A stretch of 64,000 nucleotides of DNA, taken from the NCBI GenBank assembly GCA_023426125.1, contig JAFABI010000109.1:1-64000 (forward strand), in the 5' to 3' direction. Source of the stretch: Bacillota bacterium. GTDB taxonomy: Bacteria; Bacillota; Clostridia; Acetivibrionales; DTU013. Positions 43,423 through 51,395 of this stretch are shown one piece after another; position 1 is the stretch's first letter; every line of letters starts with the position of its first letter. The position numbers and the translations under genes were made by a program. The notes under the pieces were generated by a model. The model was given only the letters and a program-made list of their open reading frames with translations. It was not told the origin of the DNA and did not search any database.

Positions 43423-44942
43423 AACCCTACTTACTTTATGAGCAAGACGCGGATAAAAGCTTTGAAGACAGTCTGAAAAGGAAAATTCCCAATGAAAATG
43501 AGCTGGTCCAAGATTTGAACCTGCATCATGTTTTTCAGGCAATGGCGCAAAATGATCCTTTTTTATACAGTACGGCAAAAAGAGTCGTTTTAAACAGCCT
43601 GATGGACATACCTGCCATACTATACAGGCAGAGCATCCTGAAGGATTGTATCAATAACGGGCCCGCAATCCGGGAGCTCTTTACGCTCGCAGCTTCAGCA
43701 GTAAAGGAAGCAGCTTATTATAAGGAATATACTCAGCCCAACTTTTCCAAGATCATCCCCGTATCCGTCAGAGTGTTCAATTCCGCCGGATTATTGGAGC
43801 TGCTGGTTGTAAAGCTTGAGGATCTTAAGTCTGCCGTATGTGGGGCGGAAAAGGCATTCCACTCAAAGGGATTAACCGCTTTTTCCAGCCGGTTGGCTGC
43901 TTTTATGACGGACGAATTCTTCATAAAAGTGAAAGAATATATTGCTGATTTAAAATGCATCAATGAAGGGGGCAGGATCCTCCTGGGTTCCTGCATCGGA
44001 AACGGAATGAAGTCCGCCGGCCACATCCTCAGGGAAATAGCAAAAAATCCGCCGGCACCCCATTCAAAAAAGGCAGGACAAAAAGCAAATGAAACCAATG
44101 GAATCCTTCTGGATAATATAAGACTGGTAAATGCCGCAAAGGAGATGGAAGACGCAGGCTTAATCCATATATTGAGAGCTGTCAACCAGTTTACCGGCAG
44201 TATTGTCAGTTTTTTTGATGGCTTGCGCCATGAAATGGGTTTTTATCTCGGCTGTGTCAACTTGTACAACGCCCTCCTGGACTTTGACGCTCCGCTCTCT
44301 TTTCCCATACCGGAAGCTGCCGGTAAAATCACATTGAGTTTTAGCGGTCTCTATGACATAAGCCTGGCGCTTAACCAAGGGAAAAAGCCCGTTTCCAATG
44401 ATATGGACGCCGCAGGCAGGACCCTGTTTATTATCACCGGCGCAAATCAGGGCGGCAAATCAACCTTTCTTAGAAGTATCGGTCTGGCGCAGCTCCTAAT
44501 GCAATGCGGTTCCTTCGTTCCGGCTGCTTTTTATTGTTCCAGTGTCTGTGACGGCATTTTTACCCATTTCACAAGAGAAGAGGATGTCGGAATGAACAGC
44601 GGCAAGCTGGACGAAGAGCTCTTTCGGATAAGCAATATTGTCGATTTGATAACGTCCAATTCAATGCTTTTGTTAAACGAACCTTTCGCTACAACCACCG
44701 AGAGGGATGGCTCCAGGATCGCCGAAGATATCATCGCCGCATTCCATGAATGGGATATCAGGGTTTTGTTTGTTACCCATTTGTTTGAGTTCTCCAGCCG
44801 CCTGTATAAAAAAAGCCTGGAAAAAGCGGTTTTTTTAAGAGCGGAAAGAAATGACGACGGCAACAGGCCATTCTGTATAAGGCCGGGTGAACCTTTACAA
44901 ACAAGCTATGGCAAGGATCTGTTCGATGAAATTATGTTGTGA
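43419..44942 (+). CDS. MutS-like ATPase, second of a tandem pair
   Basis: A 507-residue paralogue of the preceding protein. It shares the opening motif (LVQDLNLHHVFQAMAQ) and the C-terminal ATPase: Walker A ITGANQGGKSTFLRSIGL near residue 342, MutS-type TREEDVGMNSGKLDEELFRI, and Walker B SMLLLNEPFATTTERDG near residue 415, again with Asn for the first acidic residue. The middle is helical. Its ATG overlaps the stop of the first gene (ATGA), indicating coupled translation and probably a fixed ratio. Nothing in the neighbourhood except the MerR regulator suggests a job. Confidence 0.85.
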   Translation: MKPYLLYEQDADKSFEDSLKRKIPNENELVQDLNLHHVFQAMAQNDPFLYSTAKRVVLNSLMDIPAILYRQSILKDCINNGPAIRELFTLAASAVKEAAYYKEYTQPNFSKIIPVSVRVFNSAGLLELLVVKLEDLKSAVCGAEKAFHSKGLTAFSSRLAAFMTDEFFIKVKEYIADLKCINEGGRILLGSCIGNGMKSAGHILREIAKNPPAPHSKKAGQKANETNGILLDNIRLVNAAKEMEDAGLIHILRAVNQFTGSIVSFFDGLRHEMGFYLGCVNLYNALLDFDAPLSFPIPEAAGKITLSFSGLYDISLALNQGKKPVSNDMDAAGRTLFIITGANQGGKSTFLRSIGLAQLLMQCGSFVPAAFYCSSVCDGIFTHFTREEDVGMNSGKLDEELFRISNIVDLITSNSMLLLNEPFATTTERDGSRIAEDIIAAFHEWDIRVLFVTHLFEFSSRLYKKSLEKAVFLRAERNDDGNRPFCIRPGEPLQTSYGKDLFDEIML

Positions 44943-44977
44943 CACAGCCTTCTATGCCGAAAGTCCAAAAGGGGGCC

Positions 44978-45526
44978 TTACAAGCTTTCACCGCACCTTT
45001 TCATGAATCCCATGATAATAAAGGTCATGAAGATGGAAACAATAAACAGGATAACAATATAAGCAACCGCGATGATTGGAACCAAAATCAGGACAAAAGC
45101 GAATAATCCGGCCAGCTGCAACAGCAGGTACTGGTTCCATCTTCTGCCGGCCTCTTCATGGATATCTGCCTGTCCCTGCCTTTCAGCCATATCCTTTATG
45201 CCCATAAAAAGATTATATACAACCAGTAAACCTACGATGATTGCCACAATCCCAAGGAGAACGCCAAACCATCCCAGCGGCCCCACCTGAACCCCTTCGC
45301 CCTGGGCAGGCGTTTCATAGATGGAGAATAAGGACAATAGGATCATTGGTATGTTGTAGGACCGGGCCTTTGCAAAAAACACACTCTCGGCAGCCAGGAG
45401 CCCAAAGCCGGCGGCAAAGAATGCATACCCGATAATGTCCGGCAAGAGATCGAATCCGTTTATTCGAACATCCACCATGATAAACAAAAAACCCCAATAC
45501 AGCTTGTTAAAGCCGGCCTGATTCAA
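44978..45526 (-). CDS. Conserved multi-pass membrane protein of unknown function
   Basis: About 182 residues from the TTG at 45526 (AGGAG nine bases upstream; the ATG at 45535 touches that site). Five to six hydrophobic segments. The start FNKLYWGFLFIMVDVRINGF and DLLPDIIGYAFFAAGFGLL is a pattern I recall from uncharacterised Firmicute membrane proteins. Charged loop residues (KDMAERQGQADIHEEAGRRW) lie mid-protein. It follows the exported-protein gene upstream by a few bases, probably in one operon. Confidence 0.65.
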   Translation of the reverse strand: MNQAGFNKLYWGFLFIMVDVRINGFDLLPDIIGYAFFAAGFGLLAAESVFFAKARSYNIPMILLSLFSIYETPAQGEGVQVGPLGWFGVLLGIVAIIVGLLVVYNLFMGIKDMAERQGQADIHEEAGRRWNQYLLLQLAGLFAFVLILVPIIAVAYIVILFIVSIFMTFIIMGFMKRCGESL

Positions 45527-45542
45527 AAAAACCATCTCCTGA

Positions 45543-46235
45543 TCATTTATTTATGCCATTCTCAATACTTTCATAGGTCAATCCTTCCGGAGATTCATCG
45601 GAATATTCCGTAACTGCCTTATATCCCTGCTTTCCCCAATTGCTTGCCACCTTAGCGTCGACAATCGTCAAAGGCTTCAATTTAAGGGCTTCCGCGTTAT
45701 TATTCAGGATCCATTCCTTTGCCGCTTTGACATCGTCAAAATAGGGTGTAACCATACTTTCTATTCCAAGTACCATCTGGCTTGCATCCTTATAATAGCA
45801 TTCATACAATCTGGAGAAAACCGAATGCCTGTCATCGGCCTTTTCCAGGGCTTCCTCCACCAATCGGTAATAGGTGGTACCTTTAAGGATTCTCTTGTGA
45901 ATCGAATCATCCCAGGCGTCTTTGAACTTCCGGACTTTTATGATCTTCTGTTTTGACGGGATTAATTGGTTTTGCTCATAAATTGCGAGATAAAGCGTAT
46001 CCGTCCTGCCTGTATCAGGATCTCCGACATGCTCATAATATTGTTCTTTCGTGCATGATATCCGGTTTTCACTTGCAGGTCCTGTAGTAATCCAGTATTC
46101 TTGTTCTCTTTCGGATATTGCATACCCTGTCGCCTGCGCTGCCAATATTCCGGTACTGGTTCCCAAAATAACAAGATAAGCTGCTGCAGCTACGATAAAT
46201 ATAAAAATTAATCCGAATATTACTTTTTTGTTCAT
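45543..46235 (-). CDS. Membrane-anchored extracytoplasmic protein, unknown
   Basis: 230 residues from the ATG at 46235, which has GGAGG ten bases upstream. One N-terminal hydrophobic helix (KVIFGLIFIFIVAAAAYLVI) anchors it; the rest is hydrophilic and probably outside. Segments include YAISEREQEYWITTGP, RFSRLYECYYKDASQMV-like helices and a tail rich in Tyr and Glu. I do not recognise the family. It is immediately upstream of the multi-pass membrane protein and probably co-transcribed with it. Confidence 0.6.
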   Translation of the reverse strand: MNKKVIFGLIFIFIVAAAAYLVILGTSTGILAAQATGYAISEREQEYWITTGPASENRISCTKEQYYEHVGDPDTGRTDTLYLAIYEQNQLIPSKQKIIKVRKFKDAWDDSIHKRILKGTTYYRLVEEALEKADDRHSVFSRLYECYYKDASQMVLGIESMVTPYFDDVKAAKEWILNNNAEALKLKPLTIVDAKVASNWGKQGYKAVTEYSDESPEGLTYESIENGINK

Positions 46236-46440
46236 AACGATCGTGCCTCCTGCAACCATTGTACCGTAAAAATTCTTCGCTGTCGCTCAGAATGGCGTAC
46301 CTGGTTCCATCTTCTTTCGTTTCCAATAAATCCTGTTTTCTTATAGTACCGGTTTCATACTATATGATACGTTATAAAACAGCATTTTGTTTCTCCTTCA
46401 ACGAGAGGGGCAATCATGTATCCCTTGTCCGGAATACAAA

Positions 46441-47655
46441 CTAACCATCCGCCTTCAGCAGCGTCTTCGCCATTTCGACATAATCCTCATCCTTCTCCCC
46501 CAGTGGAACGTTGATGGAGAGGTTGTATGCCAGGGCTTCATTCTCTATTGGAATCCAGACATACACCCTGTCATATGTGGAGTATTTTTCGGTTCTCAAT
46601 TCTCTGGGCAGGTCACAGTCCAGGATGAATATTTCCCCCTCCCCCAAAACCGTATCACCTGTGTATACCTTGCCTTTTACCTGGCAATGGTTCGGGAACC
46701 GGGTACTTTCCGGCTGGTCCCTGTAATAATTCTGTACATAAAACTCTCCGGCCAATCCCTCTATGTCATAGTGATTAAATTTATCCTTCTCCATTGAGTT
46801 ATAGATCTCATAGCGGTATACTTCCTTGATTTGTTTGTTTTTCTCCGTATTATATTCAAATTCGGCAGCCTTGTCAAAAATAAGCTTCTTTGCATACCAG
46901 CCTTCCGCCAGACTGAGTATTACTTTCGAGTTCTTTTCGTCATTCAGGTTTTCAATTTCGATGCTTTTCAGGTTATCGATTATTTTAGGTTTTACAGCCG
47001 GCATAGAACTCTCGCCATTGTTCTGAGCAGTTGTTTCCGTACTTTGCCATCCGGCTGTTTCTGAAGGCTTATCCGCGAAATAGTACCCGGTTTCCGGGAG
47101 CTCAAGCGACCAAAAATCGGCGTCTTCGCCGTCAATATAGCCATACAGGCAATATGCACCATTGGAGAGTTCAAAAAGCACCGCACACTTTATCTCGCCT
47201 GTGGAGCCCTTGACAATCGAAGCCCCCTCCTGCTGCTTAAAAGACCAGAACAATGTTTTATTGTATTCGCTGCCCGCTGAAAAGGAATTTCTCAGGAACC
47301 GCACTTCTCCGTTTTGCCCTTTGATATCGATATACCGCTCAGACAAAGCGCCATCATCAAATTCGAGTGTGCCGATTCCAACTTCAAGCCTGCCGCCGCC
47401 GGCAAGGTCAAAGAGCCAGCCGCCGTCCACATTTACCGGTTCAAAAGTCGTTAAAACAGCCGATTCCCGGGCTGTGTCTTCTATCCCGGGATTCTTGCCG
47501 GTGTCGGCAATTTCTTTTACCGCATTAAAGTCATACCGGATAAAGGATTTGATTGCATCCTGTAAGCTCATGTCGTTTACCGAAGCATATACCAGCGTCG
47601 CACCTGATAAAAGAACAATGACAATCAAGAAGATAGAAACCGCAACTCGCCGCAC
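46441..47655 (-). CDS. Membrane-anchored extracytoplasmic protein, unknown
   Basis: 404 residues from the GTG at 47655, five bases after GGGAGGGG. A single N-terminal helix (VAVSIFLIVIVLLSGATLVYA) is followed by about 380 residues outside the membrane. The C-terminus (VYVWIPIENEALAYNLSINVPLGEKDEDYVEM) looks like a compact extracellular domain. The anchor and the lack of a cytoplasmic part resemble the ectodomain of an anti-sigma or BlaR1/M56-type receptor that has lost its N-terminal region, but no such region can be read upstream. The gap of about 205 bases before the next gene holds only a short TTCTTCGCTGTCGCTCAGAA repeat-like motif. Confidence 0.55.
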   Translation of the reverse strand: MRRVAVSIFLIVIVLLSGATLVYASVNDMSLQDAIKSFIRYDFNAVKEIADTGKNPGIEDTARESAVLTTFEPVNVDGGWLFDLAGGGRLEVGIGTLEFDDGALSERYIDIKGQNGEVRFLRNSFSAGSEYNKTLFWSFKQQEGASIVKGSTGEIKCAVLFELSNGAYCLYGYIDGEDADFWSLELPETGYYFADKPSETAGWQSTETTAQNNGESSMPAVKPKIIDNLKSIEIENLNDEKNSKVILSLAEGWYAKKLIFDKAAEFEYNTEKNKQIKEVYRYEIYNSMEKDKFNHYDIEGLAGEFYVQNYYRDQPESTRFPNHCQVKGKVYTGDTVLGEGEIFILDCDLPRELRTEKYSTYDRVYVWIPIENEALAYNLSINVPLGEKDEDYVEMAKTLLKADG

Positions 47656-47937
47656 GCCTGCCCCTCCCGGCATCATATTTACAGGTAGAGCAATATCAGT
47701 TAAAAGCCCCCTGCACTATTATCTTTGACGGAATGGATTGTACATTGTTCCTCACAGAAGAAATCTTTATTAATCAGGAATGGAGTTGATCCGAAAATGG
47801 ATCAAGCGTTCATTCCCTCCTTTTCCCCAGTATCGTGTTGCAGGGTAAGGACTTTCATATTTGCCGCACAATTGCCTAATTTCAAGTATGGCATTAAAAA
47901 CAAAAAGCTATGAGATGGTGCATTTCAAAAACGCATA

Positions 47938-48582
47938 TCATAATTTCCGGGGATTTATTCCAAGCTCACGATGTTTTAAATATAGTAATATTATATAGAT
48001 CCAATCAAATATAAGCGTCGATATAGCCAGGAAAACAATCAGTTTTGTAGGCAAAAAAATAATAAACAGTATCGACGGCATCAAAGTACCTAACATCTTA
48101 AAAACTGCAATATACATTGACTGTCCTGATATGCTGTTTCTTTTAAGAAGTAATAGAATGAAAAGTATGGACATCATGAGATTTTGGGAATATGCGGCAT
48201 ATTTTCCCAGATAATCATGAAATTCCATGATCGAAAACAGAACTGCCAAAAAGCCGATTCCTAAGGAGAATAAAAAAGTGGGGTAAAAAAGGCATCCGGG
48301 CAATATTTTTTCGAACTCCTTCTTCCCGAACGCTAAAAACTGCAGCAATATAATAATATCAAGAAAAAACCAGATCATATTTATTACATGCAGACCTACC
48401 GGATACGGATATATGAAAGAAAATATGAATTCCCATGAAAGGTTTGCACAAATTGCAGCCATTGGCATACCATAGGTTTTATCCTGGAAACCTTTTTTTA
48501 TTATAAGAATATACGCTATGGACCAAAAAACGCCGGTACATGCTACCAGAGCTATTGAAAAGAACAGAACTGTATATGGCAT
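47938..48582 (-). CDS. Seven-helix membrane protein resembling Pyr4/PaxB-type terpene cyclases
   Basis: A 214-residue protein with seven membrane helices. Two features recall the transmembrane terpene cyclase family (Pyr4, PaxB): an acidic residue after helix 2 in ICANLSWEFIFSFIYPYP near residue 50 and an Asp in the last helix, TLIFDWIYIILLYLKHRELG. In the fungal enzymes a Glu and an Asp at comparable places protonate the substrate. Bacterial members are mostly uncharacterised. No prenyl synthase or oxidase gene is near, so the link to terpenes is uncertain. It is divergent from the next gene. Confidence 0.5.
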   Translation of the reverse strand: MPYTVLFFSIALVACTGVFWSIAYILIIKKGFQDKTYGMPMAAICANLSWEFIFSFIYPYPVGLHVINMIWFFLDIIILLQFLAFGKKEFEKILPGCLFYPTFLFSLGIGFLAVLFSIMEFHDYLGKYAAYSQNLMMSILFILLLLKRNSISGQSMYIAVFKMLGTLMPSILFIIFLPTKLIVFLAISTLIFDWIYIILLYLKHRELGINPRKL

Positions 48583-48868
48583 AAACCCTCATAATTCAGA
48601 ACTTCCTATATTATAAATATCCATTAACATAAATAAATGTGCCTATCTACAATATTACGTGTGAAAAAATTTTTACCCGAAAGTACCCGGGCGCGCTTTT
48701 TGATATTGGTTTTCACTTGATAAACATATGCCTGAAAGCAATTATGACATCACAAGTTAATGAAGATGTACAATACAAAAATACATCATGTTCGATGCAA
48801 TTGGTATGCATAAATCCAGACCCATGGTCATATATCCAAACATACTATATTTCTGCACAGGTGAGGCC

Positions 48869-50290
48869 ATGAGGAAAATATATATCATTGCGGCAAATAA
48901 AAAGCATGCCAGGTTTTTTATGTTCATCACAACAGCCTTCCTGCTGGCAGGGGCATTAAGCGTCGTATTCCTTTTTTCCAAAGCTGCTCCCGTATATGAT
49001 GGAATGGATGAGCAGGAAATAGGAGCCCTGGAGAAAGAAAATTCAAAATTGAGGCAAATCTTAAAAAGCATTGTTCCAGAAAATGATCAGGCCGTATATG
49101 AAGACCCGTACCGCAACCGCTTCGTCAATGCCCAAGGCTATTCGCCTACGGTCTTTGAAACCTTTCCTCTGCCGGAAGTACTCAAGAAAGGAGAGGGTGT
49201 ACACTATAGCTTATTGGCAGACAAGCCCGGCTACCTGAGACCGCTATATGATCCTGGTTGGAAGGATGCCTTTTATAGAGGATGGCTGTATTTACCGAAA
49301 AAAAACATAAATGCACGCCATAGACTGTTTATATACCCCTTCGGTGGAAGCAGCATATATGATTTTACCGGAACCCTTGGAATAGAAGACGGCACAACCG
49401 TTGATTACCACAGAAATATTAATCTTCTGATCTACGGCTTTTCGGTCGGAAACGTCAAATATTATAAAAGCCAGGTGGCATTGGTAGGAGAGCCTTTAAG
49501 AAAAGGCTATCAGATCATTTCAATTATTCAGAACGACTTGCTGCCAGACGGTATCAACACCAGGGATATTCTTCTTCAGCTGGCAACTCCGCAAGGCTAT
49601 GAAGTAGATTTTGCTTATGGCAATGTGATTAAATATGAATATTTGAAAAAACAGATAAAAGAAAACACCGTAATTGCGGCAAATTCGGATGAGAGCAGGA
49701 ATGGGTCCCTGGAGCAGCTTATAAACGAAAACCTGTCGCTAAAAAAGGAGCTGTCCTTTTTTGTCCCCATGGACGACAAAGTGATCACCCAGGAAAAGTG
49801 CAAACCGATCCCGCCCAATTTTCCTTTGGACCCAGCCCTGAAAACAATGCGTCTGAAAGGTCAGGAAATTGCAGTGAATAAATTATTCAAGGACAATACT
49901 TACATGCGTCCTCTGTATAGCCCTATGTGGTATAAAAACTACAGGAAAAGATGGTGTTTTATTCCCAGGCAGGTATGTTATAGTCAGCACAGGCTGTTTT
50001 TAATACCGCAAAACGCGGAGGAACAGGCTGATTTGTTTGGTATTCTCGGCTTTCAAGAAAGTTTTACCCCTCTGAAGGCCAAGGAATACGGATATCTCGC
50101 ATATAACTTTCAAATCAGCAAAGCTGTTATCTGCGAAGATCAGATTCTCTTAATCGGCACTCCTTCCAGAAATGGAGCGGAGATTATTACCATCGATTGC
50201 AGCAGCATACTCCGTGATCAGCTTTATTTCGTCCGGATGATAACCCCCGATGACCAGGAGCTGGACTACGTGATCATGGATAAGCTGTGA
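48869..50290 (+). CDS. Membrane-anchored protein with two repeated domains, unknown
   Basis: 473 residues from the ATG at 48869, with AGGTGAGG just upstream. An N-terminal helix (MFITTAFLLAGALSVVFLFS) anchors it outside the cell, followed by a short coiled coil (EQEIGALEKENSKLRQILKS). Two homologous halves follow: the first contains YLRPLYDPGWKDAFYRGW and ARHRLFIYPFGG, the second TYMRPLYSPMWYKNYRKRW and SQHRLFLIPQ; both continue with a turn-rich segment ending LVGEP/LIGTP and an E-x-x-D-like YEVDFAY/QELDYVI. Each half begins with its own ENxxLKxxL coil. I do not recognise the family. Confidence 0.6.
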   Translation: MRKIYIIAANKKHARFFMFITTAFLLAGALSVVFLFSKAAPVYDGMDEQEIGALEKENSKLRQILKSIVPENDQAVYEDPYRNRFVNAQGYSPTVFETFPLPEVLKKGEGVHYSLLADKPGYLRPLYDPGWKDAFYRGWLYLPKKNINARHRLFIYPFGGSSIYDFTGTLGIEDGTTVDYHRNINLLIYGFSVGNVKYYKSQVALVGEPLRKGYQIISIIQNDLLPDGINTRDILLQLATPQGYEVDFAYGNVIKYEYLKKQIKENTVIAANSDESRNGSLEQLINENLSLKKELSFFVPMDDKVITQEKCKPIPPNFPLDPALKTMRLKGQEIAVNKLFKDNTYMRPLYSPMWYKNYRKRWCFIPRQVCYSQHRLFLIPQNAEEQADLFGILGFQESFTPLKAKEYGYLAYNFQISKAVICEDQILLIGTPSRNGAEIITIDCSSILRDQLYFVRMITPDDQELDYVIMDKL

Positions 50291-50299
50291 ATTCCGGAG

Positions 50300-50782
50300 T
50301 TAGCACCCCATCTCCCTCAGTATTCTCGACAAAGTGTGCAAGCGCTCGCCGATAAGCTCGTCATCATCGCTGAGTGCTTGCCTGAACAGCTTGATATCCT
50401 CATCGATCTTTTCATTATCCGTACACACGGCCACCGTCATGGCGTCGCCCTGTAATCCGACCCTATCCAGAACAGGTTTGCCGGTGTCATATAATTTTTC
50501 ATGCTTGTAGGCTTCTTCCTGGAAATACTGCTTTGCCCTGCAGACGAGGATTGCCAGATCCAGTACGCGGTGAAGGGGTAATTCCTCCGACTGTCTGGAC
50601 CATTTTTCTCCAGTATACCGCCATACTTTTGCCGAGATATCCACCCTGCCCCGGTCGTTCCATTGAGCCAGCCCCAGGGAAAGGCCTTTTGCATCCGTAT
50701 TGTAAGCATATCTGCCGTCTACGTTTTCGTAGTTTTCTGAAACAATCACCGGTTTATGTTTTAACGTCGTTGGAATTTTCAT
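50300..50782 (-). CDS. DUF6530-like conserved protein
   Basis: 160 residues from the ATG at 50782, with GGAGG five bases upstream. It is a soluble protein with the opening KIPTTLKHKPVIVSENYENV and the segment GLSLGLAQWNDRGRVDISAK, followed by helical regions. I recall this pattern from small uncharacterised Firmicute proteins (DUF6530). It has a near-perfect promoter with a palindromic operator just downstream, so it is tightly regulated by an unknown repressor. No neighbour suggests its role. Confidence 0.6.
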   Translation of the reverse strand: MKIPTTLKHKPVIVSENYENVDGRYAYNTDAKGLSLGLAQWNDRGRVDISAKVWRYTGEKWSRQSEELPLHRVLDLAILVCRAKQYFQEEAYKHEKLYDTGKPVLDRVGLQGDAMTVAVCTDNEKIDEDIKLFRQALSDDDELIGERLHTLSRILREMGC

Positions 50783-50806
50783 TTTTGCCTCCGTAATTAC
50801 TTTCAA

Positions 50807-50833
50807 ATTTAGTAAATTAGTAATTTACTAAAT
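50807..50833. promoter_or_regulatory. 12-bp inverted repeat, probable operator
   Basis: ATTTAGTAAATT (50807-50818) and AATTTACTAAAT (50822-50833) match exactly around AGT. It lies between the -10 box and the ribosome binding site of the DUF6530-like gene, covering the likely start site. The TTAGTAAAT core recalls MarR-type operators (inference). Confidence 0.75.
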
Positions 50834-50836
50834 AAA

Positions 50837-50865
50837 ATTATAGCTCTTTTAAATTGTCCTGTCAA
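50837..50865 (-). promoter_or_regulatory. Promoter of the DUF6530-like gene
   Basis: On the minus strand TTGACA (50860-50865) and TATAAT (50837-50842) are 17 bases apart; both boxes are consensus. Confidence 0.85.
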
Positions 50866-50910
50866 GAAAAACTCAATTCTGCTTCGATTCCTAATTTGAA
50901 TTTTTTCTTG

Positions 50911-50988
50911 TCATTCCGAGCGGCAAAGCGACGTGGGGATCTCCTTTTGCCGGCTGTCTGCGATTGCTGTAAGCGACCCTCGCAATGA
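50911..50988. repeat. 78-bp palindromic element with TCATTCCGAG ends
   Basis: The left end TCATTCCGAG and right end CTCGCAATGA are inverted repeats with one mismatch. The interior has GCGACGTGGGGATCTCC and a Cys-rich-codon-like TGCCGGCTGTCTGCG. It resembles the common clostridial TCATTGCGAGCG repeats. The bases from here to 51146 hold no other feature I can see. Confidence 0.5.
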
Positions 50989-51146
50989 GAAATTACCAAT
51001 TGAAGCAATTCTGCGGCAGTATCAATCCAGAAATTTACGGAGATGGTCTGGAAAAGTTTGCGTGAGGTTAATTACTTTGACAGATAGGGTTATTAGGTTT
51101 ATTCCAATGCATAATTTCATGATAATCCGCGATCAGTCTGAAAAAA

Positions 51147-51338
51147 CTACGAATAGGCTCGGAGCTTGTTCTGCAAGTGTCTTATTTCATCTTCGATTTC
51201 ATGTTTTTCTTCCGCTTTGCTTTGCTGTTCCTCATTAAATGCATCAATCGCAGCTACCAGCGCAAGAACATCCGCAATGACCAAAACGATGGCTGCAATA
51301 ACTGCAATCTGAGTTGCACTAAAAATTGAGGAGGACAA
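51147..51338 (-). CDS. Small single-helix membrane protein with coiled-coil tail
   Basis: 63 residues from the TTG at 51338, which has GAGGTG five bases upstream; in-frame ATGs further upstream lie before that site. A hydrophobic helix (TQIAVIAAIVLVIADVLALVAAI) is followed by a charged coiled-coil-like tail (FNEEQQSKAEEKHEIEDEIRH). It resembles many small uncharacterised clostridial membrane proteins. It lies between two unrelated genes on its own, and no partner is evident. Confidence 0.6.
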   Translation of the reverse strand: MSSSIFSATQIAVIAAIVLVIADVLALVAAIDAFNEEQQSKAEEKHEIEDEIRHLQNKLRAYS

Positions 51339-51395
51339 AGTATTCACCTCAACCATAAAACTATATTTAATTATATGCAATAGACATAAAACATG

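Noticed and set aside
41893..44942. Orthodox MutS mismatch-repair genes
   Set aside because: No mismatch-recognition or connector domain, about 500 residues long, altered Walker B, and no mutL nearby.
46270..46292. TTCTTCGCTGTCGCTCAGAATG as a copy of a clostridial dispersed repeat
   Set aside because: Too short to separate from chance, and no inverted partner is visible beside it.
47656..47937. Imperfect GGAATG...GATCC hairpin and short in-frame pieces such as NKDFFCEEQCTIHSVKDN
   Set aside because: No clear T-run for a terminator, and the coding pieces are broken by stops and cannot be tied to a family.
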